From Candidatus Avelusimicrobium intestinale (GTDB lineage Bacteria > Elusimicrobiota > Elusimicrobia > Elusimicrobiales > Elusimicrobiaceae): DNA of 64,000 bases. Positions 45,527 through 53,839 of this stretch are shown one piece after another; within the stretch, counting starts at the first letter, position 1; every line of letters begins with the position of its first letter. The notes beneath the pieces were generated by a model. That model had not been told where the DNA came from, did not search any database, and saw only the letters and a list, made by a program, of their open reading frames with translations. The stretch is taken from positions 62,001 to 126,000 of the forward strand of contig CACWYV010000004.1 in the NCBI GenBank assembly GCA_902765225.1, given 5' to 3'. Position numbers and translations under genes: made by a program.

Positions 45527-46831
45527 TTATTTATCTATCGGTAAGGTTGTAGCCTTGGAGCCGTCGTAGTGGTAGCCCGTCCGCTTGAGCAGGCGGGTGT
45601 TTTCTTTACTCACGGGTACCTCATAAATATCCGCAATCCGTTGGGCAACGGGTAACAACGCACCCTTATTCCCATCAATATGTCCGCGGGCAATTTTGAC
45701 GGCTTCTGCCGCGTTGGAAACGGCTTGTTCCGCTTTGGCAAAATTGACAAGAAAATCATTAAATTTTTCCATCAATTTCAAAATATCCTCTTTTAATTCG
45801 TCCATGTATTCGTGTTGCTTATCAATATCCCACAATTTAGACACCATTTTTAATGTGCTCATCAACGAGGTAGCCGATACGAGCGCAATGTTGTTTTTCC
45901 AGGCCTCGCTTAAAATATCCGGGTCTGCCTCTACAGCGGCCAACAGCGCACTTTCGGGATAGACGAACATCAAGGTATAATCGGGCTGAATTTTATCTCC
46001 TTGGGTTTGAAATTTCTTGTAGTATTTTTTGGCACTTAAGTCTTTGATTGTCTTTTTAACTTCTTTAACGTGTTCTGCCAAGGCCGCCTGTTTTTCTTTG
46101 GGGTCTTGGGTGTTAAAGTAATGAACATAGTGATTAAAAAGCGTCTTGGAGTCCACCACAATCCACCGGCCGGCCGGTAAGGCAATTTGCACGTCTACCC
46201 GTTTATTTTCATCGGATACCTGTTGAAAATAATCCAGCCCTTCTTTCATTCCGGCGGCATCTAAAATACGTTTTAAGGTTTCTTCGCCCCAACTGCCGCG
46301 CACAATGGCTTCTCCCTTAATGGCGTTTGTCAGGTGAACGGCACTTTGGTCCACTTTTTCGGTAGATTTCATTACGTCCACCAGCCCCTTTTCTAGCCGG
46401 GCCTGTGCCGCTGTGTGTATGCGTTCCATATCGGCCACTTTTTTGGAAAAATTTTCTAAATCTTGGCGCAGCGGAAGTAATACTTCGGCATTTTTGACTT
46501 CCAGTCCTTTTGTTTTTTCCTCTAAAATCTTCCCTGCCAGTTCACGAAATTGGGCCTGGTAAGTGGCCGACAAATCGGTAAAATTCTTTTCAATTAATTC
46601 TTTTTCCCGCCGCAAACTGCGGTTTTCTTCTTCTAAACGGGCTTTATCAACGGCCAAAGAAGATTTATCCGTTATTAAAGTTTGTTGTACCGTGCGCAAC
46701 TGCGCCAATTCCTGTTCGGCCGGTCCTAACCGTTTGGCATTTTGCTCGGCTGTTTTCACCCGGGCCGATTGCCACAAAAAGACCATACCGCCGCCAACAG
46801 CTACCCCAATTAATAACGCAAAAATAGTCAT
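45527..46831 (-). CDS. rmuC: DNA recombination protein RmuC
   Basis: RmuC proteins limit DNA inversions at short repeats and carry a nuclease-like core. Here an N-terminal membrane helix (FALLIGVAVGGGMVFLW) is followed by a coiled coil at about residues 20-140. The RmuC core then follows with VRGSWGEETLKRILDAAGM near 175, VDSKTLFNHYVHYF and PESALLAAVEADPDILSEAW near 290. 434 residues, normal size. It starts after GGAGGAAAAC and is convergent with groEL. Confidence 0.92.
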   Translation of the reverse strand: MTIFALLIGVAVGGGMVFLWQSARVKTAEQNAKRLGPAEQELAQLRTVQQTLITDKSSLAVDKARLEEENRSLRREKELIEKNFTDLSATYQAQFRELAGKILEEKTKGLEVKNAEVLLPLRQDLENFSKKVADMERIHTAAQARLEKGLVDVMKSTEKVDQSAVHLTNAIKGEAIVRGSWGEETLKRILDAAGMKEGLDYFQQVSDENKRVDVQIALPAGRWIVVDSKTLFNHYVHYFNTQDPKEKQAALAEHVKEVKKTIKDLSAKKYYKKFQTQGDKIQPDYTLMFVYPESALLAAVEADPDILSEAWKNNIALVSATSLMSTLKMVSKLWDIDKQHEYMDELKEDILKLMEKFNDFLVNFAKAEQAVSNAAEAVKIARGHIDGNKGALLPVAQRIADIYEVPVSKENTRLLKRTGYHYDGSKATTLPIDK

Positions 46832-46929
46832 ATTTTGTTTTCCTCCCGTATTTCTTATTGTACAAACTTTTTTTCATTAAAAAATTTTTATAAAATAAAA
46901 AAGTAGCTTAAAAAGGAGGAAAACCTTAC

Positions 46930-47250
46930 ATGAAAAAATTAACCCTATTCATTTTAGGAGCATCCGTTCTGGCGGCTTGTGCAACCTCCGGTAACACCGG
47001 CAATACGGCGGCCAATATGGTAACCAATCCACCGATCACGTTTGAACAAGCGTTGCAGAAATCGGCCGAAACACGTCAAAAAGTATTAGATGCCAAAAAA
47101 CAATACGAACAAGCCCAGACCGCTGCGGCTGTGGCCAACGGACAAAAAGACATTGGGGATGCTATCAAGGAAACGGTCCAGCAACAGTTGGACACGGCAA
47201 AAGGCCAGTTAAAACAGGAAAGAGACGCCTGGAAGGAAGTGTTAAAATAA
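46930..47250 (+). CDS. small lipoprotein with coiled coil
   Basis: This 106-residue product has a signal peptide ending in the lipobox LAAC near residue 17, so it should be lipidated and anchored in the envelope. The mature part is Asn/Thr-rich at first, then almost entirely helical (ALQKSAETRQKVLDAKKQYEQ, IKETVQQQLDTAKGQLKQER), suggesting a coiled coil like that of Lpp or small outer-membrane tethers. No enzymatic motif is seen. A strong AAGGAGG ribosome binding site precedes it, so expression may be high. Divergent from rmuC. Confidence 0.8.
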   Translation: MKKLTLFILGASVLAACATSGNTGNTAANMVTNPPITFEQALQKSAETRQKVLDAKKQYEQAQTAAAVANGQKDIGDAIKETVQQQLDTAKGQLKQERDAWKEVLK

Positions 47251-47351
47251 AGCAGGCTGTGACTTTGATGGGATGCTCCGGACGTGCATACGGGGCATCC
47301 CATTTTTGTATAATATAAGAGAGGTTTTTACTTCATATGGAGGAAATAAAA

Positions 47352-49037
47352 ATGTCCACCCAAAAATGTGTTTGTTCCCCGTTGCAGCGGCACCGGGCTA
47401 AATTTCAACCCGTTTTGCCCGCTATTTTGAAAAAAGGTCCGGCTTTTGTAAAACCCAAATTCGGTAAGGCCACTCGCTCGGTAGCCGATCAAGCCGCCGT
47501 CAAAAAAATGTTTCCCAATACCTACGGTCTTCCGGCGGTTACGTTTGTTAAAGGTTCAAACCCGGCGGTTTGCAAAAAATCGGTTCGGGTGGGAGTCGTA
47601 CTTTCCGGCGGACAAGCGCCGGGAGGGCACAACGTCATCGGGGGTTTATTGGATGGCTTAAAAAAAGCAAATGCCAAAAATAAACTGTTCGGTTTTTTGG
47701 GCGGCCCCAGCGGAATCGTGGAAAATAAACTCATTGAAATTACCCCGGCTTTGATGCAGCAATACCGTAATACGGGCGGTTTTGATCTCATTCAGTCCGG
47801 CCGTACCAAAATTGAGACGGATGAACAATTAGCTGCTGCTAAAAATAATCTTCTTAAAAACAAAATGGACGCGCTCGTTGTAGTAGGGGGGGATGACTCC
47901 AATACCAACGCGTGTGTTATTGCCGAATACCTCAAACAGCAGGGGGTAGATATCAGTGTAATCGGGGTGCCCAAGACAATTGACGGGGACCTCAAAAACG
48001 AACACATTGAGGCCTCTTTTGGTTTTGATACGGCTACTAAAATCTATGCGGAGCTCGTCGGCAATATTGAACGCGATATGAATTCTGCCCGGAAATATTG
48101 GCACTTTGTACGTTTGATGGGGCGCAGTGCTTCGCATATTACGTTGGAAGTAGCGCTCAAAACGCACCCCAATGCCGTGTTAGTAGGGGAAGAAGTGTTG
48201 GCTAAAAAAATGACCTTAGGCCAGGTCGTAAAAAACTTGGTGGCTTTAATTGTCAAACGGGCCAAAGCCGGTAAAAACTACGGAATTGTGCTCGTTCCGG
48301 AGGGGTTGATTGAATTTATTCCGGAAATGAAAGAATTAATCGGTGCGCTAAACGATTCGTTGGCTGACAATGAAGCTGCTTTAAATAAATTGGCAACTGC
48401 GGCAGAGAAAAAAGAATTTATCTTGGCCAAACTACCCAAGAAATTAGCCGATTTAATGCGTTCTTTACCCGACGGGATTGCCCGCCAGCTGATGTTGGAC
48501 CGCGACCCGCATGGAAATGTGCAGGTATCCCTTATTGAAACGGAAAAACTACTGGTGGAAATGATTCGTACGGAACTGGCAAAACTGAAAAAAGCAGGCC
48601 AATATACGGGTAAATTTGCCGCAATCACCCATTTCTTTGGCTATGAAGGCCGGTGCGGCGTTCCTTCTACCTTTGATGCCACCTATACCTACGCTCTTGG
48701 CTATAATGCGGCGGTACTGGCGTTGAACAAATGCAGTGGGTATTTATCCTCCGTACGCAAACTGACTCGTAAAGCCCAAGATTGGGAGGTCGGCGGAGTC
48801 CCGCTTACCATGATGATGAATATGGAGCGCCGGAAAGGGAAAGAAAAACCGGTTATCAAAAAAGCCTTGGTTGAACTAACCGGAAAGCCTTTTAAATATC
48901 TGGTGGCTAACCGGATATCTTGGGCAGAAAAGGACTTGTTTGTATTTCCGGGTCCGATTCAATTTTTCGGTCCCGCCGAAGTAACAGATGTAACAACCTA
49001 TACCTTGCTGTTGGAACAAGGGAAAAAAATAAATTAG
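47352..49037 (+). CDS. pfp: pyrophosphate-dependent 6-phosphofructokinase, long type
   Basis: This enzyme reversibly phosphorylates fructose-6-phosphate using PPi instead of ATP, saving ATP in glycolysis. The phosphate-donor loop reads VVGGDDSNTN near residue 178; GGDD in place of GGDG marks PPi use. PKTIDGDLKN and the fructose-6-phosphate-binding MGRSASHITLEVAL region follow. At 561 residues it belongs to the long clade shared by plants, spirochaetes and other anaerobes. The start at 47352 follows GGAGG at 47340; the ATG at 47337 lies before that site. It has its own terminator. Confidence 0.95.
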   Translation: MSTQKCVCSPLQRHRAKFQPVLPAILKKGPAFVKPKFGKATRSVADQAAVKKMFPNTYGLPAVTFVKGSNPAVCKKSVRVGVVLSGGQAPGGHNVIGGLLDGLKKANAKNKLFGFLGGPSGIVENKLIEITPALMQQYRNTGGFDLIQSGRTKIETDEQLAAAKNNLLKNKMDALVVVGGDDSNTNACVIAEYLKQQGVDISVIGVPKTIDGDLKNEHIEASFGFDTATKIYAELVGNIERDMNSARKYWHFVRLMGRSASHITLEVALKTHPNAVLVGEEVLAKKMTLGQVVKNLVALIVKRAKAGKNYGIVLVPEGLIEFIPEMKELIGALNDSLADNEAALNKLATAAEKKEFILAKLPKKLADLMRSLPDGIARQLMLDRDPHGNVQVSLIETEKLLVEMIRTELAKLKKAGQYTGKFAAITHFFGYEGRCGVPSTFDATYTYALGYNAAVLALNKCSGYLSSVRKLTRKAQDWEVGGVPLTMMMNMERRKGKEKPVIKKALVELTGKPFKYLVANRISWAEKDLFVFPGPIQFFGPAEVTDVTTYTLLLEQGKKIN

Positions 49038-49048
49038 TTATCTAACCG

Positions 49049-49080
49049 TAAAGCCCAAAAGTGACGACTTTTGGGCTTTA
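49049..49080 (+). terminator. terminator after PPi-PFK
   Basis: TAAAGCCCAAAAGT (49049-49062) pairs with ACTTTTGGGCTTTA (49067-49080), an almost perfect 14-bp stem. Confidence 0.85.
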
Positions 49081-49120
49081 CTTTGCTTATACAGCTGGTT
49101 ATTAACACAGAGATTTAAAA

Positions 49121-49270
49121 ATGAGCAAAGATTCAGCTACGGGCACCTACTTGTACGATAAAAAATTAGGGAAAATGGTAAAAGTGTCTACCCGGATTCC
49201 TTCCGTTCATAAGCATACGGGGCATACGTGCTGCGGTTGTTGCGGTCATTGTGGGTGTCATGACGACTAA
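49121..49270 (+). CDS. 49-residue Cys/His-rich microprotein
   Basis: The frame starts ATG at 49121. The sequence has a charged N-terminal part (YLYDKKLGKMVKVSTRIPSV) and ends HTCCGCCGHCGCHDD, with six Cys and several His in the last 18 residues, a likely metal-binding tail. It resembles small zinc-ribbon or FmdB-like proteins, but I cannot name a family. Its last 11 bases overlap the start of the next gene in another frame, so the two are probably translationally coupled. No strong Shine-Dalgarno is seen. Confidence 0.6.
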   Translation: MSKDSATGTYLYDKKLGKMVKVSTRIPSVHKHTGHTCCGCCGHCGCHDD

Positions 49271-49928
49271 TTTTTCTTCGGCCGTTTCCGGTGGCATTCG
49301 GTTATTCTTGGAATTGCTGCGCCGTATTTTGTTGCCCCATTTAACAGCAGGGCTTGTATTGTTTATTTTAACGGCTTATTGGGCTTACCGGGGAATATAT
49401 ATTCCCAGCGTTCTGCCATCCGCTTTAAAAGGGATAATGGCCGGTGTGACAATAGGGGTGTATGGCGTGGTGATTTTTGGATATGTGTTGCTGGCCGCGT
49501 GTGTATATGCTATAACGGTGGCGTGCGGGTATTGGGAAGATTTCACCGCCCAAATGTTGGACGCTGTCAAAGAAAAAATGATAGAAAAATTGCCCGATAC
49601 GGCTGACGGAATTGCCAAAAAACAAGCCCGCGTTGCGTTGAATGGCAGTGTGCGGGAAGTTTTTACGGCAGCGAAGCATCAATCATTTGGCAAAGGCGTT
49701 GCACTCGTTGGAATGGGGGCTTTGCTGCTGGCGGTTCGGGCCGTGTTGGCTGCCCGGTTGCGAAAATGGCCGGGGGCCGTTATTCACACCAGTCAATTAT
49801 TCGCCGGACAGGCCGTATTAGTTGGAGCCGTGTTTTTGAATTTGCGGCTATTTTCCCTCATGCTGCTAGGCCTGATTTATGCAGGCGGAGCCGTCATGGC
49901 AGGATTATTGTTATATGGACTGTGGTAG
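49260..49928 (+). CDS. polytopic membrane protein of unknown function
   Basis: The 222-residue product has about five hydrophobic segments: LLPHLTAGLVLFILTAYWAY, GIMAGVTIGVYGVVIFGYVLLAACVYAI, then a cytoplasmic-looking amphipathic stretch (MLDAVKEKMIEKLPDTADGIAKKQ), and ALVGMGALLLAVRAVLAA plus two C-terminal helices. No family is recognised. The ATG at 49260 overlaps the Cys-rich microprotein. An alternative start three codons earlier lies inside it as well. Confidence 0.65.
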   Translation: MTTNFSSAVSGGIRLFLELLRRILLPHLTAGLVLFILTAYWAYRGIYIPSVLPSALKGIMAGVTIGVYGVVIFGYVLLAACVYAITVACGYWEDFTAQMLDAVKEKMIEKLPDTADGIAKKQARVALNGSVREVFTAAKHQSFGKGVALVGMGALLLAVRAVLAARLRKWPGAVIHTSQLFAGQAVLVGAVFLNLRLFSLMLLGLIYAGGAVMAGLLLYGLW

Positions 49929-49941
49929 GAGGATGGGGTGG

Positions 49942-49971
49942 TTGAGCCGTTCTGCGGGGCTTTGCTACAAT
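49942..49971 (+). promoter_or_regulatory. promoter of the LTA-synthase-like gene, leaderless arrangement
   Basis: TTGAGC (49942-49947), an 18-nt spacer and TACAAT (49966-49971). The ATG follows 7 nt later at 49979, so the transcript probably begins at the start codon. Confidence 0.6.
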
Positions 49972-49978
49972 ACATAAT

Positions 49979-51973
49979 ATGAAAGAAACCCGTTACTCGT
50001 TATTTATCCGCAATGTAGTACAAGACGCGCTACTGTTCGTCTTTTTGCTGATGGTTTTGTCCGTCTTTCGGGGAATTTTTATATGGATTTTTGCCGATAC
50101 CTTAATTCCCGGTACTTCGTTTAATGAAATCGGGCTTACTTTGTGGTATGGATTGCGGCTCAGTTTAAAAACGGCCGGCGCGTGCGTATTGCCGGTGTTT
50201 GTGTGTGCTACACTTGTGCAGGCCGGGTGGACGAATTGGCCGGCCGAGAAAATACGGTTCGGGTGGGCTTGTTTTGTACTCTTGTTGTTGTCTTTACTTT
50301 TTCAAACGCGTATTCCGTATTATCAGGAATTTCACCACGCTTTCAGTCCGTTTATTTTTAATACATTTAATGACGACGTAGGTGCTATTGTCAGTACGTC
50401 TATTGACCAGTATCACGCCGTTTGGCGCACGCTGGTCGGCCTGGGATGTACGGCTGTGTTGATTATCTTATTACGCGGGTGTTTTTCCCGGTTAACTCCG
50501 TGGATAGCGAAACCATTATGGCAAGTCCGCCGCCGCAGCATGGTCGTTACCCTATTCGTGTGTTGTTTGGTTCCGCTTTTTGTATTTATACGATTTGGGG
50601 GAAGTTTTACTTTTAACGGCTCTATATACTGGAAGAATGCCGCCCGCTTAAACCAGCATTTACTCAACGAAGCCGTACTGGATGACATCCAATCGCTTTA
50701 CAAAGCAAGCCGTCTTTATAAAAAATTGCGTAAGAGTGCTGTTTCTGTGCGGGCAGAAGACGTCCGTCTGGCAGCGGCACGGCTAATGGGACAAACCCAT
50801 TACACGGCTGACACATTACGTCCGTTGTTAGAACGAAAGGCGAAACAGTTTTTAGGTAAAAAACCGACGCATATTTTTGTCATTGTGGCAGAAACCTATA
50901 TGATGTGGCCGCTATTGGAAGAATACCAAGCGTACCCTATTGCCAATGGAGTCAGACGGCTACTCACCCGGCCCGATTCCGTATTAGTGAAAAATTTCTT
51001 GCCGGCTTCCAACGGTACTATGTTCGGCGTTACTTCCGTACTGTTGGGGATTCCCGAACTGAATTTACAAGCGTCCAATCGTCCTACCGCGTTGGAACCC
51101 TACGAAACGGCCCTCTCGGTTCAATTGCGTAAGCAAGGATACCGGACCCGGTTTTTCTACGGAGGATTCCCTTCTTGGGAAAATATAGGTCCGTTTATGC
51201 AGCATCAACAGTTTGACCAGAGTTTTTACGCGGCTGACTTTGGGGGGCAAGGCGGCGTATGGGGCGTAGCGGACCGTGAATTTTTACAAGGAATTGAACA
51301 GAAAATAACAAAGGATCCTTCGCTTAATTTTATTTTAACCAGTTCCAATCACCCTCCCTATAAAGTAAATACCGAACCGGAAAACGAACTGCCTCGCATA
51401 GAACAACTGGAAAGTTTACTGCCGGCCCAAACGGCCGATAAACCGCTTGTAGCTGCCCGGATGTGGCACTTTGCCTACGCCGATAAATACCTGGCAGAAT
51501 TTGTAGAAAAAATGATTTCCAAATATCCCAATAGTTTGTTTGTCATTACCGGAGATCACGCCGACCGTTGGACGCTGAAAAATTCACCTACGGACTATGA
51601 ACGGACGGCTGTCCCCTTGATCTTAATCGCGCCTTCCCTGCGTTCAAAAAAGGTAAATCCGCAATATGCTGCCAGTCATATGGATGTGGCGGCTACCGTG
51701 TTGGATCTCGTCTTGCCGCCGGGAACGCCGTATCAGGCCCTGGGAACCAGTATTTTTACTCCTGCCGCGGACAAGATACCCGTTGGGATAGCGGCTTATT
51801 CGTGGATTACACCATACGAACTGGGGCGCTTGAATGAAGAAAAGGCGGAACGCTTGCCGCAATCCGACCGTTCCTTGTCCGCGCAAGAACGTCAACAGGT
51901 CTTACAGCGCGTGCAAGACATCCAAACGGTTACGGCTTGGCGAATATTAAAGGGAGTAGAATTACCCCAGTAA
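49979..51973 (+). CDS. LTA-synthase/OpgB-like membrane phosphotransferase (sulfatase fold)
   Basis: The 664-residue protein has five N-terminal transmembrane helices (to about residue 210) and an extracytoplasmic alkaline-phosphatase-type domain. The catalytic Thr sits in ASNGTMFGVTSVLLG near residue 345; metal-binding residues appear as ETYMMW (Glu), GDHADRW and ASHMDVAATVLDL. Relatives transfer phosphoglycerol or phosphoethanolamine to lipid, glucan or LPS acceptors. In this LPS-making diderm a role in modifying LPS or periplasmic glucans is likelier than lipoteichoic acid synthesis. The acceptor cannot be read from the sequence. Confidence 0.88.
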   Translation: MKETRYSLFIRNVVQDALLFVFLLMVLSVFRGIFIWIFADTLIPGTSFNEIGLTLWYGLRLSLKTAGACVLPVFVCATLVQAGWTNWPAEKIRFGWACFVLLLLSLLFQTRIPYYQEFHHAFSPFIFNTFNDDVGAIVSTSIDQYHAVWRTLVGLGCTAVLIILLRGCFSRLTPWIAKPLWQVRRRSMVVTLFVCCLVPLFVFIRFGGSFTFNGSIYWKNAARLNQHLLNEAVLDDIQSLYKASRLYKKLRKSAVSVRAEDVRLAAARLMGQTHYTADTLRPLLERKAKQFLGKKPTHIFVIVAETYMMWPLLEEYQAYPIANGVRRLLTRPDSVLVKNFLPASNGTMFGVTSVLLGIPELNLQASNRPTALEPYETALSVQLRKQGYRTRFFYGGFPSWENIGPFMQHQQFDQSFYAADFGGQGGVWGVADREFLQGIEQKITKDPSLNFILTSSNHPPYKVNTEPENELPRIEQLESLLPAQTADKPLVAARMWHFAYADKYLAEFVEKMISKYPNSLFVITGDHADRWTLKNSPTDYERTAVPLILIAPSLRSKKVNPQYAASHMDVAATVLDLVLPPGTPYQALGTSIFTPAADKIPVGIAAYSWITPYELGRLNEEKAERLPQSDRSLSAQERQQVLQRVQDIQTVTAWRILKGVELPQ

Positions 51974-52028
51974 ATATCTTTTAAACATTTGCATAAGAAA
52001 GGGAGCTACCGTAAAAAGGAACTCCCTA

Positions 52029-52331
52029 TTATTTTCCCGGTAAAATCCAGCCGTTTTTCACACCACCTGCTATAAGGGGAAGGCAAGGAAGTGGCGGAGT
52101 AAATGCTTCTCCAAAATATTCGTTGTAGAGATAAATACTGACTTGCAGATAGGGCTCCAGGCAAGGAGTGGCCAGTTGACCGCCTATGCTATCTATCGGA
52201 GCTGCCAATTGGGCGGCCCGGAAAAAGATAAAATTTTCTAAAAATAATTTTTTTCTATTCAAGAGAAACATGGCAAAAAAGAGCGAGTAAAGCAAGAAGG
52301 CCCCTCTTAACAAAATCCAGTCGGGCCGCAA
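52029..52331 (-). CDS. doubtful 100-residue membrane ORF
   Basis: This frame uses a TTG start and contains one hydrophobic helix (GAFLLYSLFFAMFLL). No Shine-Dalgarno, no family and no homologous neighbour is seen. The rest is Pro/Leu-rich near the end (TPPLPCLPLIAGG). Kept only because it is the sole long frame in a 690-bp stretch. A stem GGGAG / CTCCC at about 52001-52027 lies just beyond its stop. Confidence 0.25.
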   Translation of the reverse strand: MRPDWILLRGAFLLYSLFFAMFLLNRKKLFLENFIFFRAAQLAAPIDSIGGQLATPCLEPYLQVSIYLYNEYFGEAFTPPLPCLPLIAGGVKNGWILPGK

Positions 52332-52431
52332 AGTTAATCCCGCACGCCGATATCGTGTATGAATAATCTAGGCCTCCTTGCGTATTAACTTTGCTAACCC
52401 AACCGGCCTTTTATTTGCTACAATAAAACTA

Positions 52432-52600
52432 CATAGTTCCTGGCAGAATTATGCAGTTTTGCGCATAACGAAGCACGCCTCACCGCTGGCGCGGCGATTG
52501 CCGTTGTTGTACGACTTCTCCGTTTGAGATGTCCTGTTGTGAAGGATATTTCAAATGCGCTGGCAAGATGAAAAATAAGAAGCCGCCTTATTTTTCACAA
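52432..52600 (+). other. gene-free stretch with hairpins, possible small RNA
   Basis: No frame is convincing here. TACAAT (52419-52424) is a possible -10. TTATGC / GCATAA forms a hairpin near 52455-52474, and an 11-bp stem TGAAAAATAAG / CTTATTTTTCA (about 52568-52597) ends the stretch and could act as a weak terminator. I could not match it to a known RNA. Confidence 0.3.
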
Positions 52601-52601
52601 T

Positions 52602-52627
52602 GTTAGTATAGTAAGTATTGTTAGTAT
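52602..52627 (+). repeat. three iterated 9-bp repeats, possible operators
   Basis: GTTAGTAT, GTAAGTAT and GTTAGTAT begin at 52602, 52611 and 52620, exactly 9 bp apart. They lie just upstream of a possible -35 TTGTCA (52628-52633) and -10 TATTTT (52652-52657) of the regulator gene. Such arrays often bind an autoregulator. Confidence 0.5.
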
Positions 52628-52661
52628 TTGTCAAGTACTTTTTTAAAAATGTATTTTCCTT

Positions 52662-53330
52662 ATGGAAACGACGATAAATAGATTTGAAAAACAATTAGAA
52701 AAGTGGAATCAGGGCGTTTTGCGCGGTGCACAGGCCAAGTTAGCAAAATGCTTGCGGGTTTCCACAGCCACTGTAGCTCTGTGGACTACCGGCCAACGTC
52801 ATCCGTCAAAAGGGTATTTGGCTCAGATGGCCCGGCTTTTTCATTTGGAAATTGCTCAAGTGGAACGTCTATTCCGTCCGTTTCCGACTTCCGTCGTTGA
52901 ACCTTCTTTCCCGGTGAAACAACCGTTTATGTTGCGGGATGCTCCGGGAGATGGGGTAGAATATGGCCCTTCTCTCAGGACCGTGTCCTTGCCGGTATTT
53001 ACCCATGTGCCGGTTTCCTATCCGTATTATACCCTCGGTGAAACAAAAGGTTGGTGGACTGTACCGCAAACGGCGGTCCGGAAAGCCCGGTTTTTATTTG
53101 CCCTTCCCGGAAAGAACGATCCCGATCGGTTGCTTTTTATTGAACCGTCTTCTACGTGGAGGGCAGACCGGGTGATGCTCGGGAAGAAAGGTTCCACGTA
53201 TAAACTGGTTCGGGTACGACGGGAACAAGGAAAAATTATTTTGCAAACAACACCGGGCAAGAGGATTGCTTTATCCGAAATATGTCCAGTGGGAATTGTG
53301 GTACGCCAATTGACGGATATTTCTTTTTGA
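52662..53330 (+). CDS. helix-turn-helix regulator with S24-like C-terminal domain
   Basis: Residues about 20-70 form a Cro/XRE-like HTH: LRGAQAKLAKCLRVSTATVALWTTGQRHPSKGYL, with the recognition helix around VSTATVALW. After a linker, residues 120-215 look like a LexA/CI-type (S24 peptidase) beta domain (FLFALPGKNDPDRLLFIEPS, ADRVMLGKKGSTYKLVRVRR). The catalytic Ser that would lead MxPT or GDSM is not evident, so it may not self-cleave. Such proteins are phage-repressor or stress-type regulators; no phage genes are near. The ATG sits very close to the possible -10. 222 residues. Confidence 0.8.
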   Translation: METTINRFEKQLEKWNQGVLRGAQAKLAKCLRVSTATVALWTTGQRHPSKGYLAQMARLFHLEIAQVERLFRPFPTSVVEPSFPVKQPFMLRDAPGDGVEYGPSLRTVSLPVFTHVPVSYPYYTLGETKGWWTVPQTAVRKARFLFALPGKNDPDRLLFIEPSSTWRADRVMLGKKGSTYKLVRVRREQGKIILQTTPGKRIALSEICPVGIVVRQLTDISF

Positions 53331-53337
53331 TACCCCC

Positions 53338-53365
53338 TTGACTTACGCCGAAAAATCCCTATACT
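53338..53365 (+). promoter_or_regulatory. strong promoter of the structured RNA
   Basis: TTGACT (53338-53343), a 16-nt spacer and TATACT (53360-53365). The expected start, about 53372, coincides with the 5' end of the pairing described for the RNA. Confidence 0.7.
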
Positions 53366-53372
53366 ATGAATA

Positions 53373-53696
53373 ACCCCGTAACACCGTACAGAAAAAAGCC
53401 GGGAAGAACCGGCAGGCCGCTGTGTGCGGCTGTTGTGTTCGGTGTCTCGGTAACTGTCTTGGGTGGTGAATGAAGCCACGGGCCGATCGGTGCGGAGGCT
53501 GTATTTGCAGGCGGGACAGAAAACAAAAATCGGCTGCTCTTAGGCGGTACAGCAGGACAGGATGGATGCGGTTTCTTGCTCACGAGCTTCAAGCCCGTTG
53601 TTTGAGGACAGCGGGAGTACTTGGAGATATGGGCCGGAGCACCCAACTTCAGGCGGTATGCGGCACGGCGCGGTTTTTGACTGTACGAAACGGGGT
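53373..53696 (+). ncRNA. unidentified structured non-coding RNA, about 324 nt
   Basis: The ends pair: ACCCCGT (53373-53379) and CGTACAG (53385-53391) match CTGTACG (53681-53687) and ACGGGGT (53690-53696), giving 14 bp around a small internal loop. Inside are further stems: GCCGG/CCGGC (about 53398-53413), GGCCGC/GCGGCT (about 53416-53432), a GCTGCT/AGCAG hairpin, and CCCGTTGT/ACAGCGGG (about 53615-53636). The pairing starts exactly where the strong promoter should begin transcription. No Shine-Dalgarno or plausible coding frame is present. RNase P, tmRNA, SRP and 6S core sequences were looked for and not found. Confidence 0.6.
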
Positions 53697-53794
53697 ACAT
53701 GCTAAGAGAGGGGTTTTTTGCACGTTGCGTGCGTAATGACTGCCTCCAATGCAGCCCTAGGCTTTGCCGGGGGGATGTATGTTATACTACCTAC

Positions 53795-53829
53795 GATAAC
53801 CACGGACGCGGGTCCGTGGTTATCCTTTT
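53795..53829 (+). terminator. strong terminator
   Basis: A perfect 13-bp stem GATAACCACGGAC (53795-53807) / GTCCGTGGTTATC (53812-53824) is followed by CTTTTG. It stops plus-strand transcription from the structured RNA; it lies just beyond the convergent dut stop and may act there too. Confidence 0.75.
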
Positions 53830-53839
53830 GTTGGTAAGA

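Noticed and set aside
52662-53330. Prophage region
   Set aside because: The repressor-like gene is the only phage-type gene; no integrase, attachment sites or structural genes are nearby.
53373-53696. RNase P RNA, tmRNA, SRP RNA or 6S RNA
   Set aside because: The RNase P core GAGGAAAGUC, a tRNA-like tmRNA end with its tag frame, the SRP GGAAGG tetraloop region and the 6S open-promoter bubble could not be found on either strand.
53359-53736. Open frames of 88-113 codons on both strands within the structured RNA
   Set aside because: No ribosome binding site, composition rich in Pro, Ser and Arg as expected from GC-rich stems read by chance, and overlap with the promoter and pairing evidence for a non-coding RNA.
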